A stretch of 64,000 nt of DNA from Chryseobacterium gotjawalense. GTDB lineage: Bacteria > Bacteroidota > Bacteroidia > Flavobacteriales > Weeksellaceae. Shown piece after piece: positions 58,412-64,000 of this stretch (position 1 is its first letter; each line of letters begins with the position of its first letter). A model generated the notes under the pieces. That model saw only the letters and a list, made by a program, of their open reading frames with translations, was not told the DNA's origin and did no database searches. A program made the position numbers and the translations under genes. The stretch lies in NCBI RefSeq assembly GCF_030012525.1, contig NZ_CP124855.1:124001-188000 (forward strand), written 5' to 3'.

Positions 58412-59455
58412 CTATTTCCAGTTGTAATTTTTTGACCACTTATAAAATTCTTCTATTTTGTCTGAATGTTTTTCTTTGTAATCTATTGCTTCTTTATTTT
58501 GATAAGAAAGGTAAATAATGTTTGCAAATGGCTCAATTAAATTCTTATTATTCATTTCAAGATAATAAGGTACTAAAAATTCCCAATAATAACCTTTTTG
58601 ATTTTTTTTCACTTCCTTCATTACTTCACACATACTTTTAAATTTATCGATGAATTTTTGAATTTCGGTTTTGTCTTTATTCTTTTCGTCAAAATCAAGA
58701 GCAGCAGACATCGATAACACTAAATCAACAGAAGAAAAGTTATTTTCAGTTTTCTTATTTTTATTTGCTTTATTAAGTGTCTCTTCATCAATGGATAATG
58801 AAATTGAATTATCATCTTTTTGTGAAACACCTTTTTTCATTTGAGAAATAATTGCATCTAGGTTTCCTTTTGCTCTGGGTGATTTATTGTCTAAAGTAAG
58901 ATATCTACTTGAAGCCAAAATGGAAGGAATCCGATTTGATGAATTTAAAACTGCTAATGCATTGAAAGAACTTGTATGATTAGGATTTAACTTTGTTGCA
59001 GTTTGAAATGCTTGTATTGCTTTTTCGTTTTCTTTCGCATTGAATAGGGTTATTCCTTTATTAAAATAAAGTTGATAATAATTTGGATATTTTACGAGTC
59101 CCGCATCATAAACTTTTAAAGCCAAATCCGATTTTCCTGAATGGTCTAATGCATTTCCATAAGTAATATAGACTGTTTTGTTATCTTCATTTGGATATAG
59201 CTTTAGTATATGCTTGCATATTTCTATTGCATTATCATATTTTTTTGATGATTCTAAAGACATAGCTTTTTCAGTCAGTGCAAAGGAATTATCTTTATCC
59301 AGAATCAAAGCTTCATCATATTTTGAAATTGCATGATCAAATTTTCCAGAATCGTGAAGAGAAATACCTTCATTAACTTTTTTATCAGCTTCAGTTTTGT
59401 TTTGTGAATAAATCAGCGTTGAAAATAATACGATTAAACTATAAATTTTTTTCAT
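58412..59455 (-). CDS. Exported TPR-repeat protein
   Basis: A 347-residue exported protein (signal peptide MKKIYSLIVLFSTLIYSQ). About four TPR units span residues 22-165, for example VNEGISLHDSGKFDHAISKY, EKAMSLESSKKYDNAIEICK and FNKGITLFNAKENEKAIQAF. The C-terminal 180 residues are helical and not recognised. It is a protein-interaction module. It is the array gene nearest to the decayed recombinase. GTTAGCAG precedes it by 33 bp (59488-59493) and the repeat starts 11 bp after its stop. Confidence 0.8.
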   Translation of the reverse strand: MKKIYSLIVLFSTLIYSQNKTEADKKVNEGISLHDSGKFDHAISKYDEALILDKDNSFALTEKAMSLESSKKYDNAIEICKHILKLYPNEDNKTVYITYGNALDHSGKSDLALKVYDAGLVKYPNYYQLYFNKGITLFNAKENEKAIQAFQTATKLNPNHTSSFNALAVLNSSNRIPSILASSRYLTLDNKSPRAKGNLDAIISQMKKGVSQKDDNSISLSIDEETLNKANKNKKTENNFSSVDLVLSMSAALDFDEKNKDKTEIQKFIDKFKSMCEVMKEVKKNQKGYYWEFLVPYYLEMNNKNLIEPFANIIYLSYQNKEAIDYKEKHSDKIEEFYKWSKNYNWK

Positions 59456-59493
59456 TTCTTTTATGTTGCAGGTTTTATAGCATTTCTGCTAAC

Positions 59494-59618
59494 TTATATA
59501 TATCCTACTTCGTCAGACAAATACCACCTGTTTTGTAGGGATTGGTCTGAAAGTCGTGAGATTGAGTTCTTTGCACTAAGATATATTTTTTTTCTTTATA
59601 AATCATCAAACGGACTTT
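59494..59618 (-). other. Possible attI-like region between recombinase remnant and first cassette
   Basis: A 125-bp stretch without gene between the 3' end of the recombinase remnant and the GTTAGC motif that starts the TPR cassette. It has GTCAGACAAATACCACC (plus strand, 59513-59529) and GGTCTGAAAGTC (59546-59557). In reverse integrons the attI site lies at this place. Evidence is only positional. Confidence 0.25.
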
Positions 59619-59850
59619 TTATCTGCTGCAGATTTTTTGTACTGACATACGTATCGATTTAATCAAAATTCTATTTTTTTTAAAGGTTTTGATGAACCGA
59701 ACATGCTCGGTTTCTGTTATTCTGCTGCTGTTATGCCCTAATAGCTCCTGGATATACCGCAGGTCTGTTCCGCTCTCCAGTAAGTGATTAGCATAACTGT
59801 GCCGCCGCCAATGCAAGGTCACGGGCTTGGTGATTTCAGCTTTAGTCAGC
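59619..59850 (-). pseudogene. Decayed tyrosine recombinase/integrase, C-terminal part
   Basis: The frame contains KAEITKPVTLHWRRHSYANH, LLESGTDLRYIQELLGHNSS and RITETEHVRF. This is the C-terminal catalytic box of a Xer/IntI-type integrase: H-x-x-R-H-S is present as HWRRHS, L-G-H-x-S-S is intact, but the catalytic Tyr of the following E-I-Y-T-H-V is lost (ETEHV), and the tail is out of its usual form. Upstream the frame has decayed and the first 250 residues are missing. It is on the same strand as the cassette genes and lies just ahead of them, as intI does in the reverse-integron arrangement. Confidence 0.7.
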
Positions 59851-59925
59851 GCGCAAATCGCAACGATATCCGCTTTCTTTAAGAAGATATAATCTGTAAA
59901 TTTGCAGCATATTTTTTAACAAATT

Positions 59926-60489
59926 ATGACAGAATTTATTCAGCAGCCGTGGCCGTGGTATGTCGCGGGACCATTGATCGGACTTACCGTTCCGGTGCTT
60001 TTAATCCTCGGTAACAAATCATTCGGAATCTCTTCTTCGCTGCGGCATATCTGTGCATTGTGTCTGCCGGCCAATATTCCTTTTTTTAAATACAACTGGA
60101 AAAAAGAAGTATGGAATCTCGTTTTCGTCTTCGGCATCTTTCTGGGCGGCGTCATCACCATGCTGTTCTTTTCGAATCACAATCCCATAGAGGTTCATCC
60201 CGATCTGGCTAAGGAACTTGCAGGATACGGCATCACTGATTACACAAATCTGGTTCCGGTTCAACTCATGAACTGGGAGTCGCTTTTCACGGTACGCGGT
60301 TTACTGATAATGGTAGGCGGAGGCTTTATGGTCGGATTCGGTACCCGTTATGCCGGTGGTTGTACCAGCGGACATTCGATCATGGGAATTGCCAATCTGC
60401 AGCTTCCCAGTTTAATTGCTACAGTCTGCTTTATGATTGGCGGATTTCTGATGGCCAATGTGTTACTCCCGATTATTCTTTCTCTTTAA
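59926..60489 (+). CDS. YeeE/YedE-family sulfur transport protein, first half
   Basis: A 187-residue membrane protein with five to six helices. The marker segment is [20 protein letters not shown] (about 142-161), containing the Cys thought to handle thiosulfate or sulfide in TsuA-like transporters. The N-terminus has [20 protein letters not shown]. Together with the second half, starting 10 bp after the stop, it makes one complete two-part YeeE/YedE transporter that imports reduced sulfur compounds. Such split pairs (often named YedE-like DUF395) are frequent in Bacteroidota. Confidence 0.85.
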   Translation: MTEFIQQPWPWYVAGPLIGLTVPVLLILGNKSFGISSSLRHICALCLPANIPFFKYNWKKEVWNLVFVFGIFLGGVITMLFFSNHNPIEVHPDLAKELAGYGITDYTNLVPVQLMNWESLFTVRGLLIMVGGGFMVGFGTRYAGGCTSGHSIMGIANLQLPSLIATVCFMIGGFLMANVLLPIILSL

Positions 60490-60499
60490 AATTAAAATA

Positions 60500-61000
60500 A
60501 TGCAGCAAAATATAGAAACCAAGGACGATCTGGAACTACGATCATTAGACACCATGTGTGTGAACGAAAGTCATCTGCAGCACCGCTGGTATCATAACCT
60601 GAAATATCTGATTCTGGGAATTTTCTTCGGAATCGTATTTATAAAAGCCGAAGTAATCAGCTGGTTCCGCATCCAGGAAATGTTCCGGTTGCAGTCTTTC
60701 CATATGTACGGCGTCATTGGGAGCGCCATTCTGGTGGCGATGATTTCCATCTGGCTGATCAAGAAATTCAATATCAAAACCATCTATGGGGAAGAAATTA
60801 TCTTCCATAAGAAGACCTTCAATAAAGGCCAGATCTATGGAGGACTGATTTTCGGTTTCGGTTGGGCACTTACCGGTGCATGTCCAGGGCCGCTGTTTGC
60901 ACAGATCGGCACCGGCGCTACCGTCGTTGTCGTAACACTGCTCAGCGCGATTGCCGGAACCTGGGTGTATGGTTATATCAGAGAGAAATTGCCGCATTAA
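60500..61000 (+). CDS. YeeE/YedE-family sulfur transport protein, second half
   Basis: 166 residues from MQQNIETKDD. I prefer this start because it lies 10 bp after the first half, while the frame extends to 60458 inside that gene. Four helices, with the signature GFGWALTGACPGPLFAQIGT (about 120-139), where the Cys pairs with the one in the first half. It is the partner of the preceding gene for transport of thiosulfate-type compounds. A methyltransferase gene follows after 33 bp. Confidence 0.85.
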   Translation: MQQNIETKDDLELRSLDTMCVNESHLQHRWYHNLKYLILGIFFGIVFIKAEVISWFRIQEMFRLQSFHMYGVIGSAILVAMISIWLIKKFNIKTIYGEEIIFHKKTFNKGQIYGGLIFGFGWALTGACPGPLFAQIGTGATVVVVTLLSAIAGTWVYGYIREKLPH

Positions 61001-61033
61001 ATTGTAAACTTCAGGAAAATTCACTTCAAAAAA

Positions 61034-61651
61034 ATGAATACAGAAAGAAAAGAGCACTGGGAAAAAGTGTACGAAACGAAAAACCCGCAGGAAGTGAGCT
61101 GGACCCAGGATATTCCTAAAACTTCGCTGGAGTTAATCCACTCGTTTGGATTGGACCGTTCCGCAAAGATTATCGATATCGGTGGTGGTGACAGCAAACT
61201 GGTGGATTTTCTACTCGATGAGGGATTTGAAAACATCACCGTTCTGGATATTTCCGCTAAAGCCCTTGAAAAAGCACAGGCAAGGTTGGGAGAAAAAGCC
61301 GGAAAGGTGACATGGATCGTGAGCGACATTACCGAATTTAAGCCAGAAACGACTTACGATGTTTGGCACGACCGCGCGACTTTCCATTTCCTGACGGAAG
61401 AAACGCAGGTTAAAAAGTATTTGGAAACCGCTGAAAAGGCGATAAGCGGGTATCTGGCAATTGGGACATTCTCGGAAAACGGTCCTGAAAAATGCAGCGG
61501 CCTTCCGATCAGACAATACACAGAAGAAACACTTCCCTCTGTTTTCGGCGAAGGTTTCGAAAAACTAAGCTGCAGAACGGAAAATCATATGACTCCTTTT
61601 GGGACGGAGCAGAATTTTGTGTTCTGCAGTTTTAAACGGAGCGCAGGATAA
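61034..61651 (+). CDS. Class I SAM-dependent methyltransferase
   Basis: A 205-residue soluble protein with the Rossmann-type SAM fold: motif I IIDIGGGDSKLVDFLLDE (about 50-67), motif II VLDISAKALEKAQARL (about 72-87), motif III-like VSDITEFKPETTYDVWHDRA (about 96-115), then FHFLTEE. The substrate is unknown; relatives are sometimes annotated near thiol or tellurite methylation. Its place in one transcript with sulfur transport genes makes a role in handling sulfur or chalcogen compounds possible, but this is inference. Confidence 0.85.
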   Translation: MNTERKEHWEKVYETKNPQEVSWTQDIPKTSLELIHSFGLDRSAKIIDIGGGDSKLVDFLLDEGFENITVLDISAKALEKAQARLGEKAGKVTWIVSDITEFKPETTYDVWHDRATFHFLTEETQVKKYLETAEKAISGYLAIGTFSENGPEKCSGLPIRQYTEETLPSVFGEGFEKLSCRTENHMTPFGTEQNFVFCSFKRSAG

Positions 61652-62204
61652 AAACTGAAATTTTTAAATAACGCGGTGCCCGGCTTGCAAAGACTTTAAG
61701 GGGCAGCAGCCGACTTTCACAGGTTGCCTTTTACCCAAGGTGATTATTTTTGAAAACAATCCATTACTTATACTGATTTGCAACTGTTGTTATTTACTGT
61801 ATCAGGATTTATTAATTCATCTGTATCGTGAGTCCAGGACGGGGGCAGCCTCGTTTTCCCCCTGGGTTGCTGTATCACTGCTTGTGCTCTGCTTCCACCT
61901 ATCTGCAATATACCTCTAATATAAGTCCAATAAAACTCCAATAGATTATTGGAGACACAATGGTTTTTTAATAAATGCATACTGTATCTGTATCGAATCA
62001 GGTTAAAGGAAATCTGAACTTAAGCAACTGTTTTTTGAGTACCGTCTTACTGGTCTGGGACAAAGCATTGGTTTTATCAAAGATAATAATTTTTTAGAGC
62101 GCTCACAGGCAGGAAATCGAAGATTCAACGAAATTTGACTTTGAATCGCCATTCTCCTAATTGTCTTAAGATCACACCCAAAAGCTCATATCGTGTTTAT
62201 AGAT
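61652..62204. other. Gene-free region of about 550 bp
   Basis: I find no gene or strong repeat. The minus-strand frame at 61768-61980 has no family features. The slyD terminator closes the region on the right. Confidence 0.4.
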
Positions 62205-62234
62205 ACAAAAAAAGCTGCGAAAAAACCGCAGCTT
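62205..62234 (-). terminator. Rho-independent terminator of the FKBP gene
   Basis: Minus strand: AAGCTGCG, loop, CGCAGCTT, then a run of T (62205-62211 complement). It lies 20 bp after the stop codon. Confidence 0.85.
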
Positions 62235-62253
62235 CTTTGAATAAAATAGTTGT

Positions 62254-62754
62254 TTAGTGTTCTTCGTTTCCGTCAACGCCGTGAGCGTGACCGTGCGCCA
62301 GCTCTTCGTCTGTTGCTGGTCTCGTTGAAGCTACTTCAATATCAAAGTGTAAGGTTTTTCCCGCCATTGGATGGTTAAGGTCTACTGTTACCGCTTCTGG
62401 AGTAACTTCTAAAACAACGCCGCTTACATGGTTTCCCTGAGCGTCCTGTAAAGGCAGCATCGCGCCGATTGGAGGCATTCCCGACTGCGCAAACATTTCT
62501 GCAGGCAATTGTGTGACTGCATTTTCTATTTTGTCGCCATAGCCTTCTTCCGGCGTGATGGTGAAAGATTTCTGATCTCCTGCAACCATTCCCTGAAGAT
62601 GTTCTTCAAATTTCGGCAACATCATTCCGACCCCATATAAAAAAGTGAAAGGGTTTTCGGTCTCTGTCTTTTCAATGAAAGTTTTTTCACCGTTCTCTTC
62701 GATGGCGTTCAGCGTGTAATGTAATGCTACTACGTGATTCTTGTCTATTGTCAT
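62254..62754 (-). CDS. slyD: FKBP-type peptidyl-prolyl isomerase, SlyD-like
   Basis: A 166-residue protein from MTIDKNHVVALHYTLNAIEE. The frame is open to 63015, but the upstream 87 codons look non-coding, so I start at 62754. FKBP segments: FLYGVGMMLPKFEEHLQGMV (about 39-58), FTITPEEGYGDK, and the insert-in-flap part PIGAMLPLQDAQGNHVSGVV; then VTVDLNHPMAGKTLHFDIEV. The tail HGHAHGVDGNEEH is a short metal-binding His stretch as in SlyD. It is a cytoplasmic folding helper with possible nickel binding. Confidence 0.9.
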   Translation of the reverse strand: MTIDKNHVVALHYTLNAIEENGEKTFIEKTETENPFTFLYGVGMMLPKFEEHLQGMVAGDQKSFTITPEEGYGDKIENAVTQLPAEMFAQSGMPPIGAMLPLQDAQGNHVSGVVLEVTPEAVTVDLNHPMAGKTLHFDIEVASTRPATDEELAHGHAHGVDGNEEH

Positions 62755-63039
62755 AAGGTTAATGTTATCAAGGAGTATAAATCCTCTTATTAAAATTGTG
62801 TGTTTTAATGGGTAACTTTTAGGGTTAATCCTATCGGGTGCAAAGGTACTGATTTCAAATAAAATATCAACGGACAGAGAAATGGAGTTCATCAATTCTT
62901 TCAAAATATAATTGTAAATTGCATAGAGGTTATTCAAAGAATATTGAACCGGCAGTCCGTAAAAATATAAGAGACCCCGTTTTATGGACCGTCTTTTTGT
63001 AACACGATATGGCATTAACCCCTAATTAAAATACAAGTT

Positions 63040-64000
63040 ATGAATTCATTAGAAACCCTTTTCAGCCCATATCAACTGGGCAGTCTCACCTTACAGAACC
63101 GCATTGTGATGGCACCCATGACGCGAAGCAGGGCAATCGGTAATATTCCAAACGATCTCATGGCGCAGTATTATGGCAGCCGAGCCAGTGCAGGACTTAT
63201 TATCACCGAAGGAACTTCTCCCTCACCAAATGGTCTGGGATATGCCAGAATACCAGGCATGTACAGCGACGAACAAATTAAAGGCTGGAAAAAAGTAACC
63301 GATGCTGTACACCAAAGTGGTGGTAAAATTTTTGTCCAGCTGATGCACACCGGCCGGATAAGTCATCCATTGAACATGCCCGAAGGAGCAGAAGTAATAG
63401 GAGCTTCTCCCATCGCGGTAGCCAATACCCCGATGTACACCGATCAGGAAGCCATGCAGCCACTGCCTGTTCCAAAAGAAGTGGCGGCCGGCGAAATCCC
63501 ATCAATTATTGCTGAATTTGTGCACGCTGCAAAATCAGCGGTTGCTGCAGGATTTGACGGAGTGGAACTGCACGCGGCCAATGGATATTTGCTGGAGCAG
63601 TTTTTAAATACCGCTTCCAATAAGCGTACTGATGAGTATGGAGGTTCCATAGAAAACCGCAACCGTTTGGTGCTGGAAGTAACCGAGGCCGTAGCAAATG
63701 CCATCGGTAAGGACAAAACAGGGATCAGACTTTCTCCTTTTGGAGCTTTTGGTGAAATGTTACCTGATGAAGCCACCGAAGAACAGTATGCCCAATTGGC
63801 TGCAGGATTGAAAGCTATTGGCATCGTATATATCCATGTGGTAGATCATTCATCCATGGGAACGCCAGCGGTTCCGCAATCTGTAAAAGATGCGGTAAGA
63901 AAGGAATTTGGAGGTACTATTATTCTTTCCGGAGGATATGATGCGGTGCGTGCTGAAGCGGACCTTAAAGCCGGAAAAGGAGAGTTGGTAGCATTCGCAA
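63040..64000 (+). CDS. Old Yellow Enzyme family alkene reductase, 3' end outside the window
   Basis: The frame starts MNSLETLFSPYQLGSLTLQN and is open to the window end (320 residues seen; the family has about 360). FMN-binding and active-site parts are visible: RIVMAPMTRSRA (21-32), TEGTSPSPNGLGY, QLMHTGRISHP, the substrate His and Asn in ELHAANGYLLEQFL, NKRTDEYGGSIENR, and the phosphate-binding start ILSGGYD. It reduces activated C=C bonds with NADPH (NemA/XenB-type). It is divergent from the slyD gene. Confidence 0.92.
   Translation, partial: MNSLETLFSPYQLGSLTLQNRIVMAPMTRSRAIGNIPNDLMAQYYGSRASAGLIITEGTSPSPNGLGYARIPGMYSDEQIKGWKKVTDAVHQSGGKIFVQLMHTGRISHPLNMPEGAEVIGASPIAVANTPMYTDQEAMQPLPVPKEVAAGEIPSIIAEFVHAAKSAVAAGFDGVELHAANGYLLEQFLNTASNKRTDEYGGSIENRNRLVLEVTEAVANAIGKDKTGIRLSPFGAFGEMLPDEATEEQYAQLAAGLKAIGIVYIHVVDHSSMGTPAVPQSVKDAVRKEFGGTIILSGGYDAVRAEADLKAGKGELVAFA

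Noticed and set aside
61768..61980. Minus-strand frame of 70 codons
   Set aside because: No recognisable motif and no promoter; probably chance.

Overview
The window looks like a chromosome segment of a Bacteroidota bacterium of the Chryseobacterium/Kaistella type (Weeksellaceae). The signs are AT-rich DNA, a SusC/SusD pair, small DUF6520-type and PepSY-type secreted proteins, a TPR-transmembrane-AraC regulator, genes without Shine-Dalgarno sites, and two promoters that match the Bacteroidota TTTG-N19/20-TAnnTTTG pattern. The family assignments come from reading translated motifs. No database search was run.

Layout. 1-2 kb: end of an AAA+ ATPase, a TerB-like gene and a small, probably frameshifted, membrane-anchored protein. 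2-6.5 kb: IS21 debris, a Panacea-type antitoxin gene without a toxin, an IS3-family element whose transposase seems to have lost one catalytic Asp, a DUF2971 gene and an XRE regulator. 6.5-7.5 kb: a promoter followed by a strongly folded non-coding region, then low-complexity repeats. 7.6-10.4 kb: two head-to-tail IS110 elements of about 1.39 kb, the second with a one-base frameshift, each with a conserved 5' region that could encode a bridge RNA. 10.8-17.7 kb: SusC, SusD and an S9 peptidase, probably a peptide-uptake locus. 17.7-23.1 kb: a DUF6520-like peptide, a MauE/DoxX protein, and a large field of modular hairpin-rich repeats around a two-gene unit. 23-33.5 kb: mostly housekeeping and metabolic genes (AraC-type regulator, leucyl aminopeptidase, SDR, GDPD, alginate-export-type porin, PepSY, Fic). 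33.6-41.2 kb: a two-component system and an RND efflux operon, linked by similar direct-repeat operators. 41.5-51.7 kb: Tex, an NTF2-fold immunity-like protein, two amidohydrolases, DUF4260, CHAD and a duplicated-domain secreted protein. 51.8-53.1 kb: a second IS3 element.

53-60 kb is the most unusual part. A run of unrelated single genes, all on the minus strand (DHFR-like, hydroxylaminobenzene-mutase-like, an orphan with a DUF6794-like end, a HigBA pair, a TPR protein), is separated by a repeated segment of up to 200 bp. This segment starts with GCTAATAAC just after each stop codon, and a GTTAGC-like motif sits 30-80 bp before most starts. The array ends at a decayed tyrosine recombinase on the same strand. 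This resembles a degenerate integron (a cassette array in the reverse-integron arrangement) with unusually long attC-like sites. Copies of the same repeat lie behind the DUF2971 gene (5 kb) and the DUF4260 gene (49 kb).

60-64 kb: two YeeE/YedE sulfur-transport halves, a methyltransferase, a SlyD-like FKBP and the start of an Old Yellow Enzyme gene that runs off the window.
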